Positions 24,669 to 36,037 of a stretch of 64,000 nucleotides of DNA are shown piece after piece (position 1 is the first letter of the stretch; each line of letters starts with the position of its first letter). Under the pieces are notes generated by a model. The model was not told the origin of the DNA. It made no database searches and saw only the letters and a program-made list of their open reading frames with translations. The stretch is from Trifolium pratense (lineage: Eukaryota > Streptophyta > Magnoliopsida > Fabales > Fabaceae). Made by a program: the position numbers and the translations under genes. Where the stretch lies: assembly GCF_020283565.1 (NCBI RefSeq), contig NC_060063.1, forward strand, positions 34,744,635 through 34,808,634, given 5' to 3'.

Positions 24669-27600
24669 ATGTCAAACACCAATACTTCGAACAACATTTT
24701 GCGAAGCATTCTTGACAAAGAGAAATTGTCTGGGACAAATTTTCTTGATTGGCATCGTAACTTGAGGATAGTCCTCATGCACGAGAAAAAGCTGTATGCT
24801 ATTGAGGAACCCCAACCTAACCCTGAGGATGAACCTGCGGCTAATGCCCCTAAGGCTCAAAGGGATGCTTATCAGAAGCGTCTTGATGATGCCATGGATG
24901 CAAAGTGCCTAATGCTGGCTACCATGACCTCTGAGCTTCAGAAGCAACATGAGGACATGAATGCGTTCGATATGATCGAACACTTGAAGACGCTCTATCA
25001 AGAGCAAGCCAGGATTGAAAGGTTTGAGGTTTCCAAAGCCCTGTTTTCAGCTAAGCTATCTGAGGGATCTCTAGTAAGTCCACATGTGCTCAAGATGATT
25101 GGGTACGTGGGGAACTTAGAAAAATTGGGATTTCCACTTGGAAATGAGCTTGCAACTGATCTGATCCTGCAATCGTTGCCGGAGAGTTTTAATCAGTTTG
25201 TTCTGAACTTCACCATGTCGGACATGGAAAAGACTTTGCCACAACTGCTGGGCATGTTGAGGCAGGCTGAGCAGAACATGAAAACAAAAGGGAAATCCAA
25301 CCATGTTCTTATGATTGGCAATGGAAACAAAGGGAAGGGCAACAAAGGGAAGGGAGGTAAAGGGAAGGGCAAGGAAGTTGCCAAACCCAAACCTACCCCT
25401 AAAGCTTTGAAGCCCACTGGGGGAGTTGCAAAGGAGGGTAGGTGCTTCCACTGTAACAAGACTGGACATTGGAAGAGGAACTGCCCAAAATACCTGGAAG
25501 ATAAAAAGAATGGAGTAGAGAGCTCCAATTCAGCAGGTATCTTTGTTATTGAAATTAATTTATCTACTTCTTCTACATGGGTATTAGATACCGGATGTGG
25601 TTCTCACATTTGTACTAATGTGCAGGGGCTGCAAAGGAGTAGAGGATTGGCTAAAGGTGAAGTCGACCTACGAGTGGGAAATGGAGCAAGAGTTGCCGCA
25701 TTAGCTGTAGGAGTTTTTAATTTAACTTTACCTTCTGGTTTAATAATACAGTTAGAGAACTGTTTTTATGTACCTGCCATTAGCAGGAATATTATTTCTG
25801 TTTCTTGTTTGGATAAACTTGGCTTTTCATTTATAATAAAGAACAATTGTTGCTCCATTTATTTAAATGATATCTTTTATGCCACAGCTCAAATGAGTAA
25901 TGGATTATATATTCTTGATCTTGAAATGCCAATTTATAACATTGATACGAAAAGGATTAAACCTAATGAGTTAAATCCTACATACCTTTGGCACTGTCGT
26001 TTAGGCCATATAAATGAGAAACGCATTTCCAAGCTCCATAAAGATGGGCTCTTGGATTCATTTGATTATGAATCTTTTGAAACATGCAGATCTTGCTTAT
26101 TGGGAAAAATGACAAAGACCCCATTCACTGGTAAAGGTGAAAGGGCAAATGATCTCTTGGCTCTCATACATACTGATGTATGTGGACCATTGAACACACA
26201 TGCTAGAGGAGGTTTTCAGTACTTCATCACATTCACTGATGACTACAGCAGATATGGGTATGTATACCTAATGAAGCATAAGTCGGAATCCTTTGAAAAG
26301 TTCAAAGAATTTAAAAATGAAGTACAAAACCAACTAGGAAAGAAAATCAAAATCCTTCGATCAGATCGAGGAGGTGAGTATTTAAGCCTAGAATTTGATG
26401 ACTATCTAAAAGAGTGTGGGATCTTATCCCAACTCACTCCTCCTGGAACACCGCAATGGAATGGTGTGTCTGAGAGAAGGAACCGAACCTTGTTGGACAT
26501 GGTGCGGTCTATGATGAGTCACGCTGATCTTCCAAACTCCTTTTGGGGACATGCTCTATTAACAGCAGCTTATACACTTAACCGTGTTCCTTCTAAAACG
26601 GTTGAAAAGACACCATATGAGATATGGAGTGGCAAGAAACCACATATGTCTTACTTAAAGATTTGGGGTTGCGAAGTTTATGTAAAACGTCAAATTTCTA
26701 CTAAACTTGAACCTAAATCTGACAAGTGCTTCTTTGTGGGATATCCAAAAGAGACAAAAGGATATCACTTCTACAATCCTTCTGAGGGCAAAGTGTTTGT
26801 CGCTCGAACAGGAGTATTCCTAGAAAAAGATTTTATTTCCAAAGGAATCAGTGGGAGGAAAGTAGATCTTGAAGAAATTCACGATCCACAAAGTAATGAC
26901 ACACCAATGGAGGAACAAGAGCAGGATGCACAAGATGTTGTGACAGAGAACCCTGCTCATGTAACACAAGAACCACGTAGGTCCAACAGGATACGTCAAG
27001 AACCTGAAAGATATGGATATCTCATATCGGAACAAGGTGATGTATTACTCATGGATCAAGATGAGCCTGTGACTTACCAAGAGGCCATTACTGGCCCTGA
27101 ATCTGAGAAGTGGCTTGAAGCCATGAAATCTGAAATGGATTCCATGTACACAAATCAAGTTTGGAACTTGGTGGAAGCTCCTGATGGGATTAAACCCATA
27201 GGATGCAAGTGGGTCTTCAAGAAGAAGACTGACATGGATGGAAAGGTACAGACCTACAAAGCGCGATTGGTTGCTAAAGGTTTCAAACAAATTCATGGGG
27301 TAGACTATGATGAAACTTTTTCACCAGTTGCGATGATCAAATCCATTCGGATCTTACTTGCCATCGCTGCATACTATGATTATGAAATCTGGCAGATGGA
27401 TGTAAAAACTGCCTTCCTCAATGGGAGTCTCCTTGAGGATGTGTATATGACACAACCTGAAGGCTTTTGCATTCCAGGAGAAGCCAAAATGATATGCAAA
27501 TTACAGCGATCAATCTACGGATTGAAGCAAGCTTCCAGAAGTTGGAATCTTCGTTTTGATGAAACTGTAAAACAGTACGGATTCATTCAAAATGAAGATG

Positions 27601-28643
27601 AGCCTTGTGTTTACAAGAAGGTTAGTGGGAGCATAGTCGCATTCCTAGTATTATATGTAGATGACATATTACTGATAGGAAACGACATCCCTACCTTGCA
27701 ACAAATTAAAACTTGGTTAGGGAATTGCTTTTCTATGAAAGATCTGGGTGAAGCAGCCTATATATTAGGAATAAGAATCTATAGAGATAGATCACAAAAA
27801 CTGCTTGGCCTAAGCCAGAGTACATACATAGATAAAGTGCTAAGACGCTTTAATATGCATGATTCCAAGAAAGGATTCATTCCTATGCAACATGGCCTAT
27901 GTCTTTCAAAGACACAGTCTCCTTCATCTAAGGAAGAAAGGGACCGCATGAGTAAGATCCCTTATGCATCGGCTATAGGATCCATCATGTATGCCATGAT
28001 ATGTACTCGACCAGATGTTTCATATGCCTTAAGCGCAACAAGCCGTTATCAGTCTGATCCTGGTGAGGCTCACTGGGTGGCTGTCAAGAACATCCTTAAA
28101 TACTTAAGGAGGACTAAAGACTCATTCCTAATATATGGAGGCCAAGAAGAGCTAAATGTAATTGGTTACACTGATGCTAGCTTCCAAACAGATAGGGATG
28201 ACTTTAGGTCGCAATCAGGCTATGTGTTTTGCATAAATGGTGGCGCTGTGAGCTGGAAGAGTTCAAAGCAAGATACAGTTGCTGATTCTACAACCGAAGC
28301 TGAGTACATCGCTGCATCAAATGCAGCAAAGGAAGCTGTTTGGATAAAGAAGTTCATTACTGAACTTGGCATATTCCCTAGCATTGTGGATCCCATTGAA
28401 TTATTTTGTGACAACAATGGTGCAATCGCACAAGCTAAGGAGCCTAGATCTCACCAAAAGTCCAAACACATACTCAGGCGCTATCATCTTATTCGAGAGA
28501 TAATTGATAGAGGAGATGTGAAAATATGCAGAGTACCAACACTTGACAATGCTGCTGATCCACTTACAAAGCCTCTTGCTCAGCCGAAGCATGAGGGCCA
28601 CACTAGGGGCATAGGTATTAGGAGTATGCCTGATTGGCTCTAG
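24669..28643 (+). CDS. Angela gag-pol polyprotein (1324 aa, complete)
   Basis: Single open frame with all enzyme domains. Gag; Gly/Lys-rich run about 218-238; CCHC knuckle from residue 259 (CFHCNKTGH); protease DTG at 307-309; GAG-pre-integrase HCRLGH; integrase Asp503, Asp566 and Glu602 (D-35-E); RT with YVDD at 996-999; RNase H ending in LTKPL. Domain order PR-IN-RT-RH defines Ty1/copia, and the gag N-terminus is BARE1/Angela-like. The ATG at 24669 is the first in frame after the leader. Nothing is missing, so the product could be functional. Its stop lies 14 bases before the 3' LTR. Confidence 0.97.
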   Translation: MSNTNTSNNILRSILDKEKLSGTNFLDWHRNLRIVLMHEKKLYAIEEPQPNPEDEPAANAPKAQRDAYQKRLDDAMDAKCLMLATMTSELQKQHEDMNAFDMIEHLKTLYQEQARIERFEVSKALFSAKLSEGSLVSPHVLKMIGYVGNLEKLGFPLGNELATDLILQSLPESFNQFVLNFTMSDMEKTLPQLLGMLRQAEQNMKTKGKSNHVLMIGNGNKGKGNKGKGGKGKGKEVAKPKPTPKALKPTGGVAKEGRCFHCNKTGHWKRNCPKYLEDKKNGVESSNSAGIFVIEINLSTSSTWVLDTGCGSHICTNVQGLQRSRGLAKGEVDLRVGNGARVAALAVGVFNLTLPSGLIIQLENCFYVPAISRNIISVSCLDKLGFSFIIKNNCCSIYLNDIFYATAQMSNGLYILDLEMPIYNIDTKRIKPNELNPTYLWHCRLGHINEKRISKLHKDGLLDSFDYESFETCRSCLLGKMTKTPFTGKGERANDLLALIHTDVCGPLNTHARGGFQYFITFTDDYSRYGYVYLMKHKSESFEKFKEFKNEVQNQLGKKIKILRSDRGGEYLSLEFDDYLKECGILSQLTPPGTPQWNGVSERRNRTLLDMVRSMMSHADLPNSFWGHALLTAAYTLNRVPSKTVEKTPYEIWSGKKPHMSYLKIWGCEVYVKRQISTKLEPKSDKCFFVGYPKETKGYHFYNPSEGKVFVARTGVFLEKDFISKGISGRKVDLEEIHDPQSNDTPMEEQEQDAQDVVTENPAHVTQEPRRSNRIRQEPERYGYLISEQGDVLLMDQDEPVTYQEAITGPESEKWLEAMKSEMDSMYTNQVWNLVEAPDGIKPIGCKWVFKKKTDMDGKVQTYKARLVAKGFKQIHGVDYDETFSPVAMIKSIRILLAIAAYYDYEIWQMDVKTAFLNGSLLEDVYMTQPEGFCIPGEAKMICKLQRSIYGLKQASRSWNLRFDETVKQYGFIQNEDEPCVYKKVSGSIVAFLVLYVDDILLIGNDIPTLQQIKTWLGNCFSMKDLGEAAYILGIRIYRDRSQKLLGLSQSTYIDKVLRRFNMHDSKKGFIPMQHGLCLSKTQSPSSKEERDRMSKIPYASAIGSIMYAMICTRPDVSYALSATSRYQSDPGEAHWVAVKNILKYLRRTKDSFLIYGGQEELNVIGYTDASFQTDRDDFRSQSGYVFCINGGAVSWKSSKQDTVADSTTEAEYIAASNAAKEAVWIKKFITELGIFPSIVDPIELFCDNNGAIAQAKEPRSHQKSKHILRRYHLIREIIDRGDVKICRVPTLDNAADPLTKPLAQPKHEGHTRGIGIRSMPDWL

Positions 28644-28657
28644 TGCTAGTGGGAGAT

Positions 28658-29956
28658 TGTTGGTGTAAGCCCTAGAGGCCAATTATTTATAATTGCATGA
28701 TACTTGTATTGGATAATTTACTTATTAAATAAAGGCTTTTCTTTATTATGTTTATGTGTTAAATAATAATAGAGTCCCTAGAATAGTAAGTTCATTAAAT
28801 GGAACGTTAAGTGTGACTTAATCGTGAGAATCCATTACACATGAGAACACTATTCTTAAAACATCCGTAGTCGAGCTTTAATGTGAATTGGGATAACATC
28901 AAAACGTAGAGACTATTATGTTGATAGACTGATGATCACATCTCACGGATCATAGATAAAGAGTTATCAAGTCTTCACATAGATATAAATATTAAGAGTA
29001 ATATTTATATCGGATTGACCCACCATGAGAATATTACATAGTATGTTATGAAATGTCATAAGATATTCTCATAGTGATAAGTGGTGTATTCCACCCTTCG
29101 ACCTGAAACCACTATGTTCCCTAGGTGTAGGAGTGTAGTACTTTGTCGCCAATCAAAGTTATCCGTAACAGGATGACTATAAGGTTGGTTGATGGGTATT
29201 CCACGAATCATGCTGAGGGACATGAGTGACCTAGATGGAATTTACCCCTCCTACATAACGGGAGATATGTCTATGGGCCCAATATTGAACTTAACAAGGG
29301 TGACGTACTATGCCTTGTGTTCAATATAGACATAAGGGTAAAAGGGTAATTATACACACGAGTTTTATCACGGAAAGGTTTGTCAGATCACGTGACATTC
29401 TTGTGACTTGGGTAGCAGTGATGTGTTGCTAGATACCGCTCACTGTTTATAATATTGAGATTAATATTATTGCCAACGTCATAGGAACCTACAGGGTCAC
29501 ACACATAAGGACAGTTAATGACGGGAGAAATAAGTATGACTTATTAGTGGGGTGCGATTAGTTACAGTAGGTTATTGGGCTTATGAAGTCCAATAACCAC
29601 TTTGGCCTGAAGACAACATAATAAGCTCTATAAATAGAGCCTTATGTAATTCAGTCAAGGGTTACACACATAATCTGAATTTTAGAGTAACCTTAAAATT
29701 CTCTAAAACCCTAACCGCACTAAATCTCCCTCTACCGTCGTCTTGAAGCTAGCACTAAAAGGTGAACGGAAACTGTTCGTGTGGACCGGCTAGAGGTACT
29801 GCGATCGTGCGGTTCTTGTGATCAATTCAGAATCGAGGAATTGTTCTTCAAAGGTAATAATCGAAACCCTGATCATGTCCATTCGCAAGGATCCACCGAA
29901 GGAAAATCTTAAATTTCCGCTGCGTTTTACTCTGTTTTAAATGCAATTTTCCTTCA
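28658..29956 (+). repeat. 3' LTR of the Angela element
   Basis: Same length and, as far as read, same sequence as the 5' LTR; preceded by GTGGGAGAT. Its 3' U3-R region should supply the polyadenylation site. Confidence 0.95.
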
Positions 29957-29961
29957 CAAAA

Positions 29962-32161
29962 TGCCCTCTGACACTTACCTTAGGCATCGCCTTCAACTCC
30001 TTACTATATGTGCTCAAACACAACATCTACTCATGTGTGCGGTAATCCTTTTCGCAACTCTCACCTAACACAAGTCACTTCCAACATGACCTCCTATTAC
30101 TCATTCTCTGCACGTTCTTCAACGGCTAAATTTCTTATTTCACATCATTCTAAGACATTACTACTCACTTAGCTTCATCTCAACTTCCAAGAATTTACGA
30201 TCTCGCTCGACATGCGACGCTAATTATCCGGTCATTATCCAAATCCAATTATTTCTCTTCGACAAGCCTCTCACAAAATCCTCCGAATCGTTATCCTACT
30301 TCCGTCTTTCAATAAACTCGATTATTCATACAATCCTTACTTCCAATGATTCAACAATCATACTCATTCTATCATAATGCCTCTTAATTCCATTCTAGTC
30401 CTATTTGAGAATTCACTTCTTTCTCTCGACCAACCAACACCAAGGGCTCACTAATCTTCACATCTATTTTCCAAGCTTCTCCAATTTTCTCAAGAAATGA
30501 CTAATCATTTCAAATATACCCAACGTCATACTTTCTAGAAATCACTTCACACACCAGACTCAGAACTCTGAATTGTTCAACCAATTCAACCTACTACCAT
30601 ATGCACAACTCACGTAAAACTTCTTACTCAAGAATCCGCTACAACATCCGATCCACTTGGATGACAACTTACTTCAAAATCATCACCTCTTCATACTTTT
30701 AGTGCAACACACGATCTCCAACCGTTCCGAATACTCTTCATCTCACTTAACCAATCTCACTAACGCCCCTACGGCGAAACACTTGGTCCGATAATTTCCC
30801 TTATAGTAGTTTCTCACAACTTGTTGCTCCCATTCATTCCACTTCGAACAACGTCACCACTTCCTGAAAATTCCGCTTCAAGAACACCTCTACTCATCTC
30901 ATTCTTCTCACTTCTGAAACATCTCGGAGGGATATAACCTTCTCCCCCACTTATCTCAAACCCACCTACACTCTTCCACTTGAACTTATGGTGCTCACAC
31001 CTAACAGTTCTATCGTCTCTAAACATATTCTTCCCAAAAGAAGAAACTAGTATCGACATCGTTTACACGCATGTCGTATACAGGGGCAAAACCTAACCCA
31101 CGATACCTAAACACTTACACAAAGTCATGCAAGCATCCAAGTAACCTATACTTCCCTCACTTCTCAAAGTTAGGAAATCAAAACAACACAAGAAAAAATG
31201 AACATTGCATAGCAATAATTCATACTCACATTCAATCAACTCAGAACAAGACATCAATAAAATAAATTTCTTGTCTGGCTCCCTCGCTTAGCAAAAGCTA
31301 GCGAGCTCTCGGCGAGACAAGTCAAAAACATTCATAGGATTTAGCAAGACTTAGCGAGACTCAGCGAGGTCCATTCTTCGCCTAGCGAGCACATCCAAAA
31401 ATCTGGGTGCTCTGCTACGGTTTTGAACTTACGCTCACTAAACTCTCGTTTTCTCGACTCACTAATCCACAAAATCCAAAACATCAAGCATATAACATCA
31501 TTATAGACTTGAAAGCACAATTAGAATCATGCATCAACAATCACAACATAGAATTATGAGATCTTCATGTTTTTACTCATAAAACACATTGCAATTCAAA
31601 TGCCTAGTAATCATCTAGCACATGTTATAAACAAACATATAACAAACACATACCAGGACACATTAATATCCTACTCTTCTCACCATTTTGAAAATTAATT
31701 TTCACTCACCCAAAAGAAAATAACTCTATATTTTCATCAAAATCTTCAAGAAATAATATTAGTTTTTAAAATTATTTCAAATCATTACCACATGCAGTTT
31801 TATATCATGCCGGATCGTCACATGCAGTTTTACATCATGCCGGATCATCAACAATTAGCAATAAGCATCAATCCATCAAGTTTAAACTACAAAAAGGTTA
31901 AACTCTACGCATATACAACTATTATAAACATAGAAGTATAACACTCACACAACTACTCACAAAAAGAATGGATAATTTAATCCAATTCGCACCACTCATA
32001 GTTCCTAAATGAACAGCATAAGTGATTTCACAAAACAAACACAACAAAATTGTTAGACAAACACGACTGACACACAACACTCACTTGGTCTGACTGCACA
32101 GACCTGCTCCGATCGACACATAACCCACACAGTCCGAAGACAACGGGGCTCTGATACCAAT
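29962..32161 (-). other. Element B body, left of its 5' LTR
   Basis: No long ORF. The primer-binding site (TGGTATCAGAGC on the minus strand) is at 32148-32159. A TAGCGAG-rich GC block at about 31277-31390 resembles the cassette of LTRs A and D', hinting that part of the body derives from an old LTR. A repeated GCAGTTTTATATCATGCCGG-like unit lies at about 31795-31850. The leader 31873-32161 matches element D's leader. Confidence 0.6.
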
Positions 32162-33893
32162 TGTAACACCCAAACCCATTAATGCCTTTATTATGGCTTA
32201 AAAATTTCTTTTCTCAAAAACGACGCAGCGGATAAAATAAAGTTCTAGACTTAAATCAATTGATTGATAAATTGTTGGTTCGAGATATTACACTCCTCTT
32301 TACGCAAATAATACTAAGTTAATTAATTAGTAAAACTCGTTTTATACAAAATAAATCTTCTTTATAAAGATACATTTTCCAAAGGAAATACAAATAGTCA
32401 TGAAGACTCTATATACTAAATACAACCCTTTCCCATGTCACAATCAGAGCAGAGCTTCACCGACGACTCGACATCGAATACCACAAAACCTGTGAAATCT
32501 GGACCCCCAACGGTCCAGCACATAACACATAAAAGAGAGTTAGATAACATACTCAAAATATACAAGTGTAAGTAAATGGTACTTAACACTTCTTCATAAA
32601 AACATGCATAATCATACATTATACATATACATCACCATCATTCATGCATATTCATATATCATGCATATACTTAATTTATCACCTAATCAATCATCCACAA
32701 AATACACCAAACATATAGTTTCACGTCATCTCGGACAATACCAAAATATAAGTCAATTGTATTAAACAGGCATTATCTCATAAAACAACCTCCGGAATCG
32801 GAATCTACGCGAAAAACTGGGTAAAATAGGTTCCGGTTGCATAAACCGTCAATAGGTCAAAAGTCAACAGTCAACCCAAAAGTCAACAGTCAACACAGTT
32901 CAAGTTGAACTACGCGGGGCGTGAAAGGTTCACGCTGCGCGTGACACAAGGCTACGCCGCGCGTGGAAATGATCACGCTGCGCGTGATAAGAATCTTGCT
33001 ACCCGAGACGACCAACAACATTTCCAAAAGGATCACGCTGCGCGTGATGGGGATCACGCTGCGCGTGAGTGCTGAGGAACAGTCACGCTGGGGGCGTGAA
33101 AAGTCACGCTGGGCGTGATAGATCTGATGTTCTTCATGTTCATACGAAAAATGGTCCAAAACTCACTTATTTGGCCCAAAACCCCCATTTTACATGTTAT
33201 AAAACTCAAATATGTTTGTTTTCATGTCTACTACACATACATAAACATAAAAGAACATATTGATTCACAGATCTACTTCAAAACATGCCATAAAGTAAGA
33301 GATTTATGTATTTTACTCAAAACTCATAAAAACACAAAGTTCTTAGATCAAACATCTACAATTTATGTTTTTACTTATTAAATTCGTTCATACATCATAC
33401 CAAGAGTATATCAAACATGTTATGAACATAATAATCGATTTCCTTTAAGAAAATCCATTCAAACTAAAACGAAAAATGGGGTGGAGGAAGTTCGGGTGAG
33501 GAGAAATCGACATTCTCCCCTTCCTCGAGTCACCCACGAATATGAAATCTACTCTCTTACCTTAGATCCGACGAAAGCTCAACGATTGCTCTTGATCTCT
33601 CTTGCTCAAGCTTGCCCTAGCTCTCCTCTTCTCTTCCTTCTCTCTATCTTTCTCAAGAACAAAGAAAAAATGTGACTTTCTCTCACTAATGGGCTTAAAT
33701 AGCGCCCCCTTCCATAAGTCCAAGGCCCATTGGGCCTAAAGCCCACTAACACGTCCAACTCGCGATAACTCTCACTAACTCCCGCGTTAACTAAAACTCT
33801 CGATAAATAACTTAAAGTTACTATCTTACTTAAAAACCACGTCACCAAATAATTAAACACTTACATAGTGAATAATAAATTTGGGTCATTACA
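32162..33893 (-). repeat. 5' LTR of element B
   Basis: 1732 bp, equal in length to 18703-20434. It has the same palindromic cassette (32911-33122), TATA-like box and donor-like site. Confidence 0.92.
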
Positions 33894-34048
33894 TTGACAG
33901 CTGATATACAAGAGTTATGTCAATCTTTGAAATACAGTCCACGGTTGGAAGCTTGAATCCTAGAATTTGTTGATTGCTTGTGATGATTGTAGCATGCTTT
34001 GTTCTAGAGTTTTGCTCAGGAGAGCAAAAGAATAAGTGTGGGGGAATT
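33894..34048 (+). other. Element C internal end with purine tract
   Basis: Resumes element C after B (ttgac duplication). It ends with AAGTGTGGGGGAATT, the polypurine tract at about 34034-34048. Confidence 0.75.
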
Positions 34049-35220
34049 TGATCAGTGCATTTTGGCACATATTTTCTAGTATTATAATTTAGCATATTAG
34101 TAGTCTTTCTACAATAATATCGAGTTTTTATTATGTTTCTAAGTTTTGGGTCACAATTGAGCCTTAATGAATTTATTTGACCAATTTTCGTATTTAATGA
34201 CATATTGATCCTTCTCAGTCTGCAGGTCATAACTTGAGCTACGAGTATCGGATTGAGGTGTGCGAATATGCGTTGGAAAGAAAAGAGAAAGAGCTACAAC
34301 TTTCATGTTAAGGCCAGAACCCAGTTCGGAGCTCAACGCAGTCAAATATTTACGTTTATGTTCCAGACTTAATGAAAATAATGTAATTTCGGGTCAAACT
34401 TATGTTTTTCGACCCGTAGCTTTTTAAGCCCAATTTTCTATGAGTACTTAAGCAAAAACACAGCTAGGGTTTGATTATTCTGAATTCACGCAAAAAAAAA
34501 TAGAAAGAAAGGCTGCTACATTCTCATGGAGAACTAGCAACCCTAGGTTGATCCATTGGTATACGGGAACATCGTTCATGACTTCTTGAGGTTCAATTCT
34601 TAATAGTAATTCAGTTTATTTATTTATTGTCTTCTCTTATCAATTCATGCTCTTTATTTATTTATGAAACTCGAATATAGTGATGCTTAATCTCTATTTT
34701 GAGTTATATATTGTGAGACTTTTCGGATTGATTCATCGCTTGTATGACTAGTTCGAATAGGAATTGATATAGGTTTTTTCGCGCTTAGCAAAAAAGGGTT
34801 GGTCGAAATCTGTCATGATACAAACCGTGTTCTAAGTGACGCTTGTTCACTACTCATGGTTAGTTGAACACATTCTTTGCTTAATCGAATGAATTCGTAT
34901 AAACTGTTTATCGCTTGTATAATCGGTCTTATAAACCAACCAAGGCATGAATATATAAACAATATTTTATGTGAACCGAGGATAGAATCATAACGAAGTT
35001 TTCCTAAAACCAATGGATTGATCGTCTTTTTATCAATTGAATTTCTAATACTCTTTCGATCTAAACAAACCCAAAACCCCATATTTAATTGTGTTATTCA
35101 TTGTTCTTATTTTTACTAATTATTAAATTAGAGGTCCTTGTGAGACGACCAAGGTTAACTACCTTGTTACTACTTTTCTTAATTAAAATTTATTTTGATC
35201 GCGAAACGACAGTTTGATCA
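34049..35220 (+). repeat. 3' LTR of element C
   Basis: Begins TGATCAGTGC and ends CAGTTTGATCA; followed by the atatc duplication and then LTR D sequence. Confidence 0.92.
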
Positions 35221-35225
35221 ATATC

Positions 35226-36037
35226 CTTCTTTATTGGACAAGCCAATATCCCTAAATATTCATGATGCATGCACTCAAAACTCATGAATATATTCATCAA
35301 CAATTTTGGCATATAGCCCGTCAACAATAACGTGGAACACTATCCAACGTCCGTCTTTATTAAGATAATCAATACCTTAATATCCGTCTTTATTAGAATA
35401 ACATAATTCTAATATCCTTCTTTATTAAGTTGATTAACACCTTAATATACTTCATTTATACTTCATACATGATTAACAATCAATATATGCATCAACAATC
35501 ATCAACAAGCATCAACAATCATCAACAATCATCAACAATCATCAACAATCATGTAAGAATAAGACACTGATTCGAAACTACATGCAAAGGAAGATCGCAG
35601 ATGAAAAACTGGTGAAAACTGCAGTATTTCCGCCTGGGGCGGAAATATTTACGCCTGGGGCGGAAGTTTACGCCTGGGGCGGAAAAGCTTACGCCTGGGG
35701 CGGAAAAACATCAGAAAGGATGGCTGCTCACTGCTCTTCCGTTTTAGGCGGAAATATTGGACCGCCTCTCATTGCAACGATCATAACTTGGGCTACGAAA
35801 GTCCAATGGAGACGCACATATACTCGTTGGAAAGCTAACAAACAGGGATACAACTTTTATGTTGGCCACTAAAACCAGTTCGCAACGAAAAGAGGTCAAA
35901 ATTGCACGTAAAGGTTCAGACCTCATAGATAACAATTTTCTACATTTCTCATTTCAAACTCTAAACTCTCAAAACTCTCACATAAGTCATTTTTCATGTT
36001 ATAAACCCCAAATAAGTTCATATTCAAGTGCAACAAG
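35226..36037 (-). repeat. Middle piece of LTR D with CGCCTGGGGCGG cassette
   Basis: Continues LTR D after element C. Contains a TCAACAATCA short tandem array at about 35495-35550, and at 35628-35765 a cassette of five palindromic units of type TTTCCGCCTGGGGCGGAAA. It ends at the acaag duplication of the C-family solo LTR. Confidence 0.8.

Larger units (their letters stand above)
21713..29956 (+). mobile_element. Intact Angela-lineage Ty1/copia retrotransposon
   Basis: Complete element of 8244 bp. Both LTRs are 1299 bp (21713-23011 and 28658-29956) and read the same throughout as far as I can compare. The 5-bp target duplication caaaa is at 21708-21712 and 29957-29961. It has a primer-binding site, a single open gag-pol frame and a purine tract GTGGGAGAT before the 3' LTR. 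Lineage is from the BARE1-like gag start (RSILDKEKLSGTNF) and an LTR start like the CCCTAGAGGC of BARE1. This looks like the youngest insertion in the window and may be capable of movement. Confidence 0.97.
18703..33893 (-). mobile_element. Non-autonomous gypsy-like LTR element B, host of Angela element
   Basis: Two 1732-bp LTRs (18703-20434 and 32162-33893) flanked by the 5-bp duplication ttgac (18698-18702 and 33894-33898). On the minus strand the primer-binding site (32148-32159) follows the right LTR and a purine tract precedes the left one, so transcription runs right to left. The body (20435-21712 plus 29962-32161, about 3.5 kb) holds no long ORF on the minus strand. A short stretch near 30767-30805 resembles element A's RT coding region, so the body may be decayed gypsy pol. 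The LTRs look nearly identical (one difference seen, near 18979 versus 32435), implying recent movement by helper enzymes. Confidence 0.9.
15057..35220 (+). mobile_element. Non-autonomous LTR element C (Athila/Tat-like), host of element B
   Basis: LTRs 15057-16226 and 34049-35220, with 5-bp flanking duplication atatc (15052-15056 and 35221-35225). The internal part is 16227-18702 plus 33894-34048. It carries only one gag-like ORF and no pol. The primer-binding site TTGGCGCCGTTGCCGGGGA is of the type used by Athila/Tat gypsy elements. The two LTRs differ slightly (a G/T change near 15340 versus 34332 and a 2-bp difference at the end), so it is fairly young. It must have depended on another element's enzymes. 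Confidence 0.9.

Noticed and set aside
35495..35550. Short spaced repeats suggestive of CRISPR
   Set aside because: Simple TCAACAATCA tandem array inside a plant LTR, no spacers.
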